Assembly (NCBI RefSeq): GCF_026230105.1
Contig: NC_079479.1
Coordinates: 13,651,734-13,715,733, forward strand
Source: Diorhabda sublineata
Taxonomy: Eukaryota; Arthropoda; Insecta; Coleoptera; Chrysomelidae
Length of the DNA stretch: 64,000 bases
Direction: 5' to 3'
Shown here: positions 9,878 through 22,700 of the stretch, in pieces
How the letters are laid out: each line of letters begins with the position of its first letter
Position numbering within the stretch: position 1 is the stretch's first letter
Translations under genes and position numbers: made by a program
Notes under the pieces: generated by a model
What the model saw: the letters and a program-made list of their open reading frames with translations, nothing else
The model's database searches: none
What the model was told of the DNA's origin: nothing

Positions 9878-10243
9878 TCAGACAAGCCCTTCATGGGAAC
9901 TGAACCCTTCTGTGGTATCACCTACAGAACAATGGAAAAAGCACTAGAAAAGAAGGTAAACCAATTATTGGGACAACCTACATGGGCTGAGACAGGCAAA
10001 GATTTTTCTGGAAAGCTATTACCAGAGTAGATCTACTGAATGTTCTGTCGGGGCACTCCTGAAGACTTTAGACCTAGCAGATAATGTAGCGTGCAGATTC
10101 TCTCGAAGTATGAAACGCTGAGGAATTCCAGAGCAGTGCACCTAGATGCGTTTGAAATAGAAGACGAAGATCTCTGGTACTTGAGATCATCCCACATTCT
10201 AGACTTTTCAAAAGTAGTGGGATTAACAGATCAGCTGTAAACA
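9878..10243 (+). pseudogene. Non-LTR retrotransposon 3' end: RNase H C-terminus and zinc-knuckle tail
   Basis: An open stretch at 9878-10030 reads SDKPFMGTEPFCGITYRTME and continues to a stop at TAG 10028. This is the linker after the RNase H domain of jockey/I-like elements (GSDTPF.GPEP). A second stretch after a gap and frame change reads NSRAVHLDAFEIEDEDLWYL and ends LTDQL plus TAA at about 10243. This resembles the terminal part of the same ORF. The piece is 5' truncated, with stops. Confidence 0.65.
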
Positions 10244-10589
10244 CTGGGTTGTCCAGCAGCAAATAGATCCTTTGTTGTGAGTCACACTGATTTTTTGAGC
10301 TTCCATGGTATTCTCAGAGGATTCTCTCAAATCTTCTGGAATACCTCCTTCTGATGACCTTGAAAAACATCACAATAGTGTCTTTCAAACCCCAATTGAA
10401 GTTCTAGACAACATAATTAATATTTCAGGGTCAGGCAGTCTCTCAACTCAAGACGAGATAATCCCGAGTGAGTGTTTTTACCTGAGGAACTGAGTGTTGA
10501 GAATATGCACAAAATGTTTAAGAATGGGCTCTTAATTATACTTTAATGTCTTTAAAAACGACTTCAGCATCTTCTCCAGTGTACCAAGA

Positions 10590-10690
10590 GGTTATTAAAA
10601 ATCAGAAGACGAAGATCTCTGGCAATTAAGGGTCCGCCAGTAAATGAATACACAATAGATCCTTTGGGTCACAGTAAATACGAGACCCCA
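10590..10690 (+). repeat. Second copy of the same non-LTR 3' tail
   Basis: AGAAGACGAAGATCTCTGG recurs here (first copy near 10158), and the following AATAGATCCTTTG...GTCACA (first copy 10261-10285) recurs near 10650. So two 3' ends of one element family lie about 400-430 bp apart. Confidence 0.6.
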
Positions 10691-10741
10691 AATACGTAAA
10701 TACAAGTTCTAGAGCCTCCAATTTCTGTTTCAATGGATATA

Positions 10742-10960
10742 CGAGGTGTCATCAAAAATATAGTGAATTATTATTTTATTAATAATTAGATAAAATTAAT
10801 ATTTGAATCAAAACTATCGCTCCCAATGTTATTATAGTTTCGTTGAATACAGCAACAAAGCTAAAAGTCAAGAGGTTCTAAATCTGGTGAGTATGGTTCT
10901 CAAATGTTCTTGTAGATTCGAAGTTCAACACCAACTCGTTTTATGTGTTGAAATGCTTCA
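10742..10960 (-). pseudogene. Short mariner remnant with terminal motif TATACGAGGT
   Basis: The minus strand reads EPYSPDLEPLDF plus a stop. At 10745 the plus strand has TACGAGGTGTCATCAAAAATA, like the terminal inverted repeats of insect mariners. The same CGAGGT end is seen inverted at the 3' end of the 34.6-35.0 kb remnant. It is heavily deleted. Confidence 0.6.
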
Positions 10961-10964
10961 CACA

Positions 10965-12355
10965 GATATGTAAGATTTTATGTTAAAGACCGTCCAAATC
11001 TTTCCTGGTCCTTAATTGACCCATTTCCACATTTAAATCGCTCATAACTGTAACAGTCTTCAAATATACCACGATATCCAAAAAGAGATACATTTTGGGG
11101 TATAAAAATTTTTGTGAACTATTCTTATTTTCACCCCCGAAAATGAGTTATGAATTTTTTAATATTGAATGTATATAAAAACGGACCTAAACTCGAAAAT
11201 TAAAACTTGCCTTTTGCATGGTAGTTTGAATTTTCATTTCACTTCTTGAAGCGCCAGACGTCTGTCTAGTTTCAACCCAGGTCTACTCTTGCGGCACCTT
11301 AAAAACCACCCCTACATAATTTAAAATGCGTATATCAACAAACCATGTTATTAAATTCCATATTTACAGGAATGCCAATTTCATTGTATCGAACCATGTC
11401 ATTAAAACCATCGAATATATAAGGTAAACCAATATTAACTCTATGAAAACGATCAGCTTGTTTTTTTCGAATGTTGCATAAAATTATTAAATAATGAATG
11501 GGGTATTTGACGACATTTGCTCAAATTTTTTTTTAATTCTTCACGTGTAGTTTCCTTCAAATTTCACAAAAATATTCAATTGCGCTTAGTTGAGGCACAT
11601 TGGTAACAATTCTTTAATTAAACAGAATATTCATCTCCTGCAAAAACTCCCACGATGTCTTTTGCATTAGCATTTGCCATAATTGGTCAAAACTCAAATT
11701 TTCATTCAGGAGACTTCAACTGCCTTAAACTAGATCTAATACACGCTTTTCGTTTGATGAAGAACTACCTGGAGAAGATCATCTCCAACTATACCAAAAC
11801 TCGAACTCTGAGGCATTCCAAATCTTCAATTGGCTTCTTCTTGATTCACCAATTTTCTTTGCACAATTTTTCTCAAGAATCTATGACGAATTTGAAAATA
11901 AATTTGATTGAATTCGCCAGAAAATATTTTACATATGATCACCAGGTTTTATACTTTGTAAAATATTTAAGATGTTGGAATTGCCTTGTTTGTAGTCTCG
12001 GTCTCGCCTATTTTAGTTTCTTAAACATCTCGTTTCGATAAAATGAGACTAAAACGAAAGATCTTGAACCACCCTCGTATGTCGAAGACAAAAAATTATG
12101 TCGATGTAAATCAATTGAAGAAGTATTTTTTACAAAATCATTCCAATTATTTGAAATTTTCTAATTAGAAACACCCAAATTTACTTTGTTATCATTCATA
12201 AAGTCAACTCAATTTATGAAATCCATCAATAATATCTCGAAATCACATTATTAATCATTAATGTTTCTTTTATAGAGTTTGTAAATAGACATTCAACGTG
12301 TGCTGTATACCTTTTAGTAAGAAATTTACCTGTTGATCGACCTTCGCAGTATTAA
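10965..12355. other. Intergenic with one unassigned 128-codon ORF (11655-12041, +)
   Basis: The plus ORF at 11655-12041 has no motif that I recognise, and its codon content is not distinct from the surroundings, so I do not call it a gene. Nothing else was identified. Confidence 0.4.
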
Positions 12356-12359
12356 TCGA

Positions 12360-12960
12360 GTTTGTTGTCGATAGATGGCTATACGCTCACAATTTGGTAT
12401 CGATATCGATGCTACAGGGAGATTATTTTCGATAGTAATTGATCATCTATTCTTTGAACGACTTCTTCATGGATTCATCTCACTGGTCTACTTTATCCGA
12501 TTCATTGCAAGGCAGAACCAATACGGTCTCAAGGAGTCCTCTTGGTATATTTCCTTACAAATGGGTATTTCTTCAGTACTAAGGGAGTTTGGACCGATTT
12601 GATTCGTTCGCCATACCTTCATCGTTGTTGAAAGAAATCTCACAATAATTGGGTGGACTTAGTAAATCTGCAAGAACTCAACAAGGAGGTAAGGTACACT
12701 ATCAAATGCTTTCTTGTAATCCACGATGGTCTCTTCTGCAATATGTCTTCCTATGCTAAAATGTCATTTACCTCGACGTTCCTATGAATTCTGTCAATGG
12801 TACAAGCTGTAATTATCTTATATAAAGTGGGTAATCCGTCTGAGAGCCAAGGAAATGAGTGGAAACTAGTGCTAAGAACGTTGGAATATCTTCTGGAATC
12901 GCTAATTATACGCTCGGGAATTGTTTTTGTTTTAATCAATTTTATCAAATATTTAGACAT
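12360..12960 (-). pseudogene. Non-LTR retrotransposon reverse transcriptase fragment, minus strand
   Basis: Read on the minus strand, one frame gives GLPTLYKIITACTIDRIHRN, the NYRPIsCLPTxYKxxT region before the RT palm. Downstream comes DYKKAFDSVPYLL (RT motif A with its catalytic Asp), then weak forms of LSTTM, EIPICKEIYQEDSLRPYWFCL (motif B region, GIFQGDSLSPLLFCL in active elements). Stops and frameshifts divide it. The order on the minus strand is correct for one decayed element of a lineage I cannot name precisely. Confidence 0.75.
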
Positions 12961-12969
12961 TCACCTCTA

Positions 12970-14315
12970 CTCTAAATATTATGCATGTGAAAACAACATT
13001 AAACAAACTGTGAAAAGTGAAACAAATAAAAATTTGTCATTCAAGAACCGGTTTTATAGAAACGGGAATATCGATATAAACGAGTCGAATGTTATACATT
13101 CGTTGTTGTGAGGTAAACAGGTCGAAGAATGTCTTGATGAAGACTTTTTAATGCAATTAAATTGGAATTAAATCTAAAAAGATTTTTTGGTGTATATTTA
13201 TGATGCAAACCATTGATTAGTGTTGGTATTTCCTTTTACTATGATATGTAATCTCACAGTATCTTTATTACTGCTAAATATACTAATTAATGCGTATCCA
13301 AGGGATAATTATGAAGATGGAAACTCAGATCTATAAAACATAATTATTACTAAAATACTGCTACAGTGTGTTCTATATATATCTCGTAACTTAAATTCAA
13401 ACATTTAAAACATCAAATTATCCAAAACACTCAAATACTTTTCGTGATTGTTCATCGTGGTTATTTCTTGTTTTTAATTCTCCATCCTACAAATCGTCGT
13501 TGAAGATTAAACCTTCTAAATCCCCAAACGAAGTGCTCATAGAATTTTCGTTAGAAGAACCCTTCTTGTTAACTTAGTAGCCACAAATCACTAAGTTAAT
13601 TCACACACGGCTTCCTTAATATTAATGCCATAACACAAATGATTCATAGCACCTCCAAATCACATATAATATACGTATAATCTTAAACATAAATTCTAAT
13701 TTAGTCATTCCTAATGAAATTTTCTAAAAACAGTACATAGGTCAAACAAAATGATGTTTACCCTTCAGTGCAAAGGAACATTTGATGCTTATTTACCATT
13801 TCCCCATTCCACAGAATAATTCGAATGGTGGATATTTTGAAACATATTTTTTATTTAACTATCTGTCAACATCACCAGTTTAAATATAAACAATTTTACA
13901 CTGTTTATCAAATTTTGTAGAATTTCAAAACATTTAATAATAATTTATTCCTCAAAATTTTGACTCTCTGAACTAATAATTCACTTTGAGCTTAATCAGA
14001 GCGCTCTAGAACTCTATATTATCAAAACCAGATGCACCGTGTGAAATTCTCTTGAGAATTGTTTGGCGTGTTAGAGTATGCGGCCATTCAAGACGTTTGT
14101 AGCTGATATGATGACATCACGTGATTCGAAATGTTTGCTATGATTATCCTTTAAAACCGTTTCTGCTTTCTGCCCTACGAGAATCTATTGTTCCAAATAT
14201 AATTGAGAAACCGAGAGACGTGGAGTCGATTGAGAACATTGGGTTTTCAAATATATTATCAAATGATGATTTTCATTTGAAAAATTCATCACGAAATTAA
14301 TTAGAATGAAGCTTT
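12970..14315. other. Intergenic, no gene seen
   Basis: AT-rich DNA with no recognisable ORF or repeat. Confidence 0.5.
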
Positions 14316-14396
14316 GTAAATATGGTAGCCAGGAAAAAAAGTATTAAGGGTAAATGCAGGAAAATGAACGTCAGGGAATTCAAACAAGAGGAAGTC

Positions 14397-14800
14397 CTAG
14401 ATCAGCAAAAAGATTCTGATAATGATGGGAAGAAAAACAAAACTAAAACAATACCCAGAAAGATAAAGAACATCACAAATAGCAATGAGAAAGAAAATTG
14501 GGGAGATCGGAGAGAAAGATGTAATGGAGAAGCTTAAGATCAAGATTCTGATAATGATGGAAGAGAAAACAAAAATAAAACAATAATCAGAAAGATAAAG
14601 GACATTACAAATGGCAATCAGAAGAAAATTGGAGAGATCAAAGAGAAAGATGTAATGGAGATGCTTAAGATTGAGATTCTGATGATGATGGAAGAGAAAA
14701 CAAAAATAAAACAATAATCAGAAAGGTAAAGGACATTACAAATGGCAATCAGAAGAAAATTGGAGAAGTCGAAGAGAAAGATGTGATAGGGATGTTTGAG
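14397..14800 (+). repeat. Imperfect ~130-bp tandem repeat, three copies, with Lys/Asp/Asn-rich reading
   Basis: ATTCTGATAATGATGG recurs near 14413, 14545 and 14675, with the following AAAACAATAATCAGAAAG and GAAGAAAATTGG blocks also repeated. The spacing is 130-132 bp. One frame of copy 1 (plus ORF 14322-14537) reads DSDNDGKKNKTKTIPRKIKN; later copies are frameshifted. It may be the hydrophilic linker of the retroelement remnant just downstream. Confidence 0.7.
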
Positions 14801-14879
14801 GAGATTGAAGTTTAACAAAAGGAACATGACAACAACGGAGTACATCAAAAAATCAAAGAGCTAACTGTAGGATTCAAAC

Positions 14880-15060
14880 CAAGGCAACAAGGAATCTCGA
14901 TGACTATATAATATTGGAAAGCATACATTGAAAAACTATTTGAAGATGGAAGAAACAATTTTAAAATAGAGAAAACAATGGAAAGACCAGAATTTCTAAA
15001 TCAACAAGCAGCAGTTATGTAACAAAGATATGGGAAGGCCGGAGACGCTGATAACAGAAT
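14880..15060 (+). pseudogene. Possible RTE-like retroelement linker fragment (WKAYIEKLFED)
   Basis: The reading YWKAYIEKLFEDGRNNF resembles the RWKEYIEELYxDxR segment between endonuclease and reverse transcriptase in RTE-type elements. No endonuclease or palm motif is visible around it, so the call is tentative. Confidence 0.4.
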
Positions 15061-15064
15061 TTTC

Positions 15065-18000
15065 AAAGTCAAAACGATACGACGATGTCCAACGTTACAA
15101 GAGTACATCAGAAAAGTTGAAATTCAATGCAGCAGGTGCTAAAAAATACCGTATGATTAATCTAATGAGCCATGTATTAAAACTCTTTAGTTTTTTCTAA
15201 GTAATCCACACATAAATTTCGATGTCCAATAGACTACAAAAGGCATTCGATTGAATGTAGTATAGAAAAAAACAAACTTAGAAGAATCTTGATAATTGGA
15301 GTCCGTCAAAACTGCAAATTATTTTCACTCATCTTTAACTTGTCCGAGCGGATATTCAGTTAAAACTATTAAGCTTGTTGATAAATTTATTAAAGATTCA
15401 CAAACAGAGTCACACGTTGTAAATACCTTGCGATATTATAAACGTGGAAAGGTCCAACGACTTGGAAATCACGTATCGGAAAGATAAGATCCATCTTCAA
15501 ATTGGTAGAGTGCCTTTTTCAATCTCTCGCTCAGAATGCTGCATATTTTCCACCCTGGCGTAACTGGTAGAAGATTCTTTCTTCCTTCTTATACTTTAGA
15601 AAGATCTTTGTACAGATATTAACTTAGGAATGCGGAGCACGATCTTTATCTACCTACTTCCAAGTTTAGAATTAGATAAAATCCCAAAACTGTACAATAG
15701 TTCAATTGTGGATATTTGGAATTTCATCACTAGGATATACTCTTATGAATGTCGTGGAAGAGGTTGGAATCAGGGTTAAAAATAACTAGGCGCAGTTATG
15801 GTACAGAAGAAACCATAAAGTATGATTATAGAGGAATAAAGCTCAATTTCAATTTCACACGTAGTTTCAGAATGGAACTTAAATTGAAACACTTTTTGAA
15901 AATATACAAAAACTTATAATCTCTTCGTAGAAACGTGTAATCGGATTGATCCCCAGTCGATAATATTGTAGACAGAAGTGGAATGTATACCAGTGGACGT
16001 CTTATTTGTGGACACTACGACACGGTCATCGCTTTTATTCGAGCATCAGCAATTTCACTGCTTTGCTACTTCTCTCTCGAGGATACTTTCGATTAACATC
16101 GGTCTCCATGTTGAGTTGTCGGTGTACGAACACGAGACTAGTCCAAACGGACCGCACAAATTTTATTTTGTCTACAACAATATGGGATTTCGCTACAGGA
16201 CCGCACTCAAGTTTCATGTAGCAATTTGAGACAGAAACATTCAAATTTTCGAAAATCATAGTGGAGGTACTGATTTAATGAAATGATATTTGAAATTCAT
16301 AGTCTAGTATTGGCAAAAAAGGTTTAGAGAAAAAAATTAGAATTTGATACTACTCTTCAGAATTTGAGTTGCGATGTCATTTTCTACAAGTAGAAGAATG
16401 TATTGATACTAAATACCACCCCCCGTATATTATTTATCTTCTTGATTGTCCGGAAAATTTCATTTTTAATGTCCTATATGAGTGTTTTCATTTACATTAT
16501 GTTTCTCATTTCATGCGACAAGATTCAGGAGGTGATTGCTTGAATGAAATTAAAATGGGTCAAAATTTCCTCAGTCCAGCCCTCAGAGATATTATCCTTA
16601 AAAAGCGATAATTGATATTGAGTTATTGAGAAATTTTTAATGAAGAAACTTGATATTCTGTAATTTTCAGGTACTAACCACGCGTATTTTTTTATGAAAA
16701 ACATTTTTCTGTCATATAAAAAGTAATTTTTCGATCATTATCCGAGTTTTTTAATTTTCTGAAATTTTTTTAGACTATACCAAGCTTGCATCCATTTTCA
16801 AGGCTGTAATAAAAGCCAATATAAACTAAATTTTCTTGTGAACAACATTATCTATATCAAATCTGAAATTTAGTTTTGGAATGACAAATTTTTCCATTAA
16901 AACCAATTTTACTGTTCCTATAGATTTGTTAACAATTTATTTTGAGTTTATTTTTAAACTAGTATAATCAGAATTTAATATAAAGAGGTGGAAGCTCAAT
17001 GAAAAGTTTTTTAAAATCAGTAAATATTTGAATTGATGGAATCCATTCAACCCGAAATAAAAGCTTTTCATGGACAGCTACCACATTTAATTTTTGAAGA
17101 AACTGAGAAAGGAATGACGAAGTTAAAAGTCCATGAATTTCTGAACCCATCCAATACTGATTATTACAATTGAAACAAACAAGTGCACAAAACTCAGCAA
17201 TAGGTTCGGAGGATGTCCAAATGGTGTGGAACAAAAAAAAATTGAACTTAATCTCTCACATTAAGTTTTGACCGGATGGAAATCCACTTGGAGCTGTGTC
17301 ACCTGTTCTAGAGTCTGAAAATTGGGAATCCGCTCACCAACTCAAAACAATAATTTGGATACAAACTGGACGTTTTTGTCCATTGGACAATAATTGAGAA
17401 CAAGCTAGAAATTGATTATGAATCATGTCACATTCTATGAATTATGGTGTTTATTTTTTTTATTTACGGCTTTTGGTTTTGGGAAAAAAAAATTAAAGTA
17501 AGGGCTGCTTATTTCCTCCCTGTGAAATACCGTTGGTTAGTCGTTTGCTTAAGCACGCAAATTACAGAATTTCAAATTTCTAGCTTTACTAAATTTTAGA
17601 AAAAGAAATAAATTCATTTTAGTCATCACTTTTTGAAGATGAGGAAAGGGATGGGCTGAGGAAATTTTATTACAACAAAGGCCCATCTTAATTTCATACG
17701 AGTAATCAACTTCTGGATTATTTTATTTCACAAATTCGCAATGCTTGACCGAGTTCTATAAACCTCATTTTTTATAAAACCTCATTTGTTAAATAAAGAT
17801 ATGAAAAGTCTCTGATTTTTCAACAAAAATCATCTTCAAAAAATATGTAATTGTTGATAATTATTGAATTTTTGATTCATCGATTGAACCCACTTTTTCT
17901 TTTATTATTTCGACGCATAATTTTTGTGCATTTTCTGTAGAAATTTCATCAAATAATCGTAATTTCTCATGATATATCAAAGATGTAATTTAGTTACTTA

Positions 18001-20340
18001 CAGTACATTCTTTTTTTTTTCAATTCTTCAAAAAACTCTAAACGGTTTCGAGAAATACTTGGGATCATCATCACGGTCGAAGATATTCTTTCTAATATTT
18101 CTTGTTTCTTCAAAATCCAGTCATGCCTCTTCATAAAAATCATCACCAAGTATCCGCCGTATTTTACAGACGGGTTTACACATGAGTCTTCCTACAAAAA
18201 TCTCTAGCTTTGACTCATCTTTCTACAAACCTCTTAATTCTATTTTGAAATTTTAAAAAAGAAGAAAAAGTTTCTCCTCTCACACGTTCCCTCAATCTTC
18301 GTTATCATTGTAGAAGTACTCAAAGGATGATTCCTAGATTCATTATCTGATTAGTTTGTGTTTTATCTAGACTGCCCTTAACGTTTTCTATCCTAAAACT
18401 TCATAGTAGATGCATATTTTTTCAAGTCGTCGAGATATTTTTAATTCGGCGGCAAGTTTGAGGTTAATTTCACCTGGACCGGTGATAACAGATAACAGAT
18501 ATTGTACAAATTTTAAAACTGGAATCTTGGGAATAGTGGCTATTGTATTCAGGTCTTCTTCTGCTATATACTGCTTTTTTCTAGTTTCTTTCTGGTTCAT
18601 TCAATTTTCTGATTATAACCTTATCGTACGATTTTTTTGGTCTAGCCTCTCTTTTGGTTTTTTTTTTCTCGATTTTCCCTCACCACAATACAAAATTCAT
18701 TTTGAATAATGTTAGTTTGGTGTCTCCAGAAGTTTCTATTTTTATAATGAATCAATTTTTGTATATCTGTCAATAATATCTGCATATTAAGTCCCATTTT
18801 CATCTTTTATTTTTCGTAGGTATTTATATTGCCACGAAAATTAGTTACGTCGCTAATTTTCTGGATTTAGGTAGTTCTGGGGGTTATTTATCGATACAGT
18901 GAAAGTTAAAATCAAAGCAAATAGCGTTTTTAAGGATTATCCCCGTTCCACACTTAAGTTTAGAGTATTTACAACAACCAAGATTTTAAAAGAGGATTAC
19001 TGGCATTCTAGAGTTTTTTGTAGTTTTTCCGCAGGTAATTTCCTACTTGGCAGAAATTTACCTCTAAATTTCAAGTCTTTTTCGAGTTACTCGCAAAAAA
19101 TACATTGTTGAAAAAATCCAGTTACATGAAATTCGCTTTTTGTAAGAGTAATTTTGAGATTAGAAAAAAATCACAATGAACCATTTTTGTAGGAAATTTT
19201 TTGAATTACACTTTTGATCCCCTCATTTTTTTCGAAATTCGGGACGTAGATTCCGAGTTATTTAAAAAATTCGGAATTTTGAAAATTTAAACAAAAATAT
19301 ATCGCTTAGCGGCCAAAATTTTTGTTTATTTTGCTCATGCTTCACTGAACTTATTGAAATGGACGATTGGCAAAAAATATTTTTAATAGAAGAACTGAAT
19401 TCAAAAATGTTTCGTAATTAATTTTGTAATGAATGTATTTTTTTACAACTTTCCGACAAGATGCCACAACAAAAGATCCCGATATTTTTAACACCTTCAA
19501 CTTTACTGCTAATCATTCTTCACCGATGATAGCTTTATGTGCATAGTTTACGATCGAAATAAGAGAGAAAAGAAAAAATTAGCTAATTCGTGGTACTTGA
19601 AAATATTCGGTTGTAAATTCAGAATTTCCTTTCTCTGTACAGATGTCTCGTCGATGAGTTCGTGTCTTTGTGAATCGTTAATGATTTAGACGACTGTTTC
19701 AATGCCTTTAGAAAATGTTTCTTTCTTATACTGTTTCTTCAACTTTGTCTATCACTTGAGTATTTTAAATAACAAAATTTATTATTATTACCATGTATGG
19801 TTATAAAACGAAACGTTACTACAGAAGAAATTCGTTTATACTAAATTTAAGTCGAATGCTTCATCATTTTATTTATTTATTTATTTATAAAAATAGACTA
19901 TAAAAAAGAAATAACGTTTCCATAAACTTCATTTTTGTTCTAAAATGTTCTATTTTTCATAATTTGTTGTTACATAGCTTTTTGAGAAAATTAAAAATCG
20001 ATTTTCACGAAATAACTAATGTTTTTTTAGTCTTTTTTTATAGAGAACAGAAATTTCTTCCGATTCAGTAAAGTAAATGAGTACCTTGTTACAAGCACCT
20101 TTCTTAATCCTCGTAATTAAGGATTGAAGGATTAACCGAAATTAGTAAAATTGGCGGCGTAGCTGGAAAACACGTAGCGTTAATCCGTAGTGAATGGCCT
20201 TGCATGAAAATTATAGAAAGCCTTGTTATTCAGTATCAAAAATTTATTAAATTTAAATCTACCGAATGTATAAATATTGGAAGATGGATGGACGACAACT
20301 TATTTCTGTTTTTTAGTATAAAATAAAACAAAATAGTTTT
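15065..20340. other. Long intergenic stretch without a supported gene
   Basis: Only short ORFs without known motifs are seen (for example 15978-16229 + with its antisense, and 16968-17234 -). A (TTTA)n microsatellite lies at about 19869-19891. I see no convincing transposon here, in contrast to the flanks. Confidence 0.4.
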
Positions 20341-20344
20341 TAAT

Positions 20345-20700
20345 CGATTATATACATTATCCTTTTTGCTTAATGACTTCTTCCCATCTTTCTTTTAGCT
20401 TCAAGATTTCGCGTTCATAAAATTTCTGGTCCCGATCGGCAAAGGCATTTTTGAAAGTTTAACAATTCTACAAACTTCTAAATATCAGATGGTGGCAAAT
20501 CAGGGCTTTTTGGGGGATGCGGCATCACTTCCCATTCAAGCTCCAAGGCCTTGCATTATCAACTTTTCCGGTTTGAGAATTATGGTTGGTTTTCCTTTGA
20601 TTACTTCATTAATTATTGATAGTAAACATCAGGATTGATCGTTTGGTTCCTTGTAAGCAGCTGAATTTTTTGCATCAAGTCCCGAAGCACCCTTTATATT
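20345..20700 (-). pseudogene. mariner transposase remnant, minus strand, family A
   Basis: Minus-strand readings in order: NQTINPDVYYQQLMK-like (frame-broken), EWEVMPHPPKSPDLPPSDI, then FADRDQKFYEREILKLKERW. This is the last half of a mariner transposase including the third catalytic Asp region. The same family (INSDVYNQQLMK, EVMPHPSYNPDLAPTDY) occurs at 52.6-53.25 kb. There are several frameshifts. Confidence 0.75.
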
Positions 20701-20954
20701 TTCTCACATTTCTGTTCAAGAAAATGTGAACAAGTTGAAATTTTTCAATAATTATCAAATAACAGAAAAACAAACAATCTACAGAGCTATTAACATCGAT
20801 AATTAATTAGAAGAATTAACTACAGGAAGATGAAATAAATAATTTCAAGTTTCCACATGGATGATTTTTTTTGTATCAAACACCCAGTATTAACATACTC
20901 GGCTGGAGCTTTTATTGGTGTACAGCATTTTTCATGAAAAAATCGAGAATATAT

Positions 20955-21340
20955 TGATTGTTGATGTCTACGGGCTCTTTTTCTTTTCGTGTCGTCTTCT
21001 CATTAGAGGCTGGCGACTACTTTTTCAAATGCGTCTCTGTCAGCTTCTTTTGCGACCAATCCGCCTGAGTACTTCGTCGTTGATGATTCTGTCAGTCCAG
21101 GGTATCTTCAGGATGCGTCTAAAGAACCAGAGCTCAAGTTTGATGATCAATGAATCCTATTCTGACGTGGAGGTTTAGATTTTTATTTGCAACTATTGAA
21201 AAGTGCTTGACAAATGCCTTTTTCAATTATGATGTTGATTTCTTCGTCTGGATCAATTTGAACGTTGGTAACTGAACCAAGATACTTATATTTTTGCATC
21301 CATTCTATTTGTTTTTACTTATAATCATGAATTTAGTTTT
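20955..21340 (-). pseudogene. RTE-like reverse transcriptase C-terminal fragment, minus strand
   Basis: The minus strand reads MQKYKYLGSVTNVQIDPDEE (the F.YLGS..s.dg..D.Ei motif that follows the RT palm), then, after breaks, ELWFFRRILKIPWTDRIIND followed by EVLRRIGRKR. The latter is the typical LRRILRIPWTDRxxNEEVLRR segment near the end of RTE-type ORFs. A related piece lies at 57.6-57.96 kb. Confidence 0.75.
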
Positions 21341-21344
21341 TTCA

Positions 21345-22130
21345 ATATTTATAGTCCCACATGTTCACATCTGCAGGTTGAACATTATCATTTATACGAG
21401 GTTAAGACGTATTTAAAACGTATTCGGAATGTGTTCAAATAATCTATCCCGAAAAAAACTTGCCCGATAGATGTTAGTAACACGCGATGCCTCGTGGAAA
21501 ATGTTTCGTTTCTTTGTCGCCCATTACTTTAAAAAAAATTTTTTCGATGCTATTTTTTGAATTTTGTCTAGCCTATAACATAAATTTCAAACGTTTTTTA
21601 TTTGTCTATTATATCAGATGCCGGGAATGTGTTTGAGAAGGAAATTCAAAGTCTCGTAAGACAATTTACCGTTCGACTTCCAACGTATCCATAATTCAAG
21701 AACACACACACCTGTATTTCTATTTCATGGGAAATATCAATTGATGAAGAAAAAAAAAATGATCACAACTTCTATCATATATAATATCACTTACGATAAG
21801 TTTTTACGTACAGAGTGATTTCTAAAAACTTTACATCAGCTTATGTTTTTGGTTGATTGAAATATTGTAGTGAAAATACCAATAAAATTACCCGTGGATA
21901 TATGAGTGTATTAACATAAGAAATTATACAGTTTATCTAAGAAAAATCTAAAAAATTTTATTAATTAATAATCTAGTTTCTTAAAAAATTTCACTTTACG
22001 AAAAACTAACCTAAATTTTTAGATATAGAAAAAATTCCTTCTATTATCGTGAATAATCGACATAAATGGAAAAGCTGAACCCAAAATCTTCTATACTATA
22101 TCAATAACGTCCACCATGTTTCCTTTACCA
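21345..22130. other. Intergenic, no gene seen
   Basis: AT-rich DNA with only short unassigned ORFs. Confidence 0.45.
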
Positions 22131-22139
22131 GCCTCCAAG

Positions 22140-22700
22140 ACGCCAAAATGTGTCAAGGCCTTACTGCTCTACAACAGAAGAAGTCAGAACAGGCTTGTGG
22201 AAGTAAAAAATTCCTCCGTTATAATAGAAAGAAATATTAGAAAATAAAGCGACTGGTCCAGATGGGATACACCAATCGTATTGAAGAATTGCGCTATGCA
22301 AACTCTTTTCTCCATTATATAAAAGAAGTGTCTTTCCTGCAGATTGGAAAATGCCTCGAGCTCAATCCATACCATAAGAAGGATTGCTTTAATCCTGGAC
22401 ATTGTCGAGGTCATGGAAAAAGTCGTTAACCAGCAAATCTTAAGATATCTCGAGTCTACTAAAACCATCAATACAACTTCGTTAACATAGATCAACCGGG
22501 GACCTCCTGGCTTTTGACAAGGTTTGACATGACAACCTCCTAAATAAATTAAGAACGTACGGTTTGTCGTCAACTAGCTTGGTAACTTTCTCAAAGACCG
22601 ATCCATCAAGATCGCTAGCAACGGACACACCTCAGGAAGTTTTGAGGTCTACTTTGGGGTCCCCAGGGATGCATCTTGCTACCAAACTGCAACACCATTA
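22140..22700 (+). pseudogene. Non-LTR reverse transcriptase fragment, plus strand
   Basis: Successive frames give ATGPDGI (KATGPDGIP motif), PIVLKNCAMQTLFSIIYKRS, FPADWKMPRAQSIP, LDIVEKVMEKVVNQQILRYL, RSTGDLLAF, and FLKDRSIKIASNGHTSGSFE with VPRDA in place of VPQGS. These are the fingers and palm motifs of a jockey-like RT in the correct order. Frameshifts and stops make it dead. The YxDD motif was not found. Derived sequence may continue to about 23100. Confidence 0.8.

Noticed and set aside
12797..13111. Plus-strand ORF of 104 codons
   Set aside because: Its left part is antisense to the reverse transcriptase fragment (GLPTLYKIITACTIDRIHRN on the minus strand); the rest has no motif.
22184..22573. 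Minus ORF of 129 codons
   Set aside because: The plus strand carries a clear, ordered set of reverse transcriptase motifs here.
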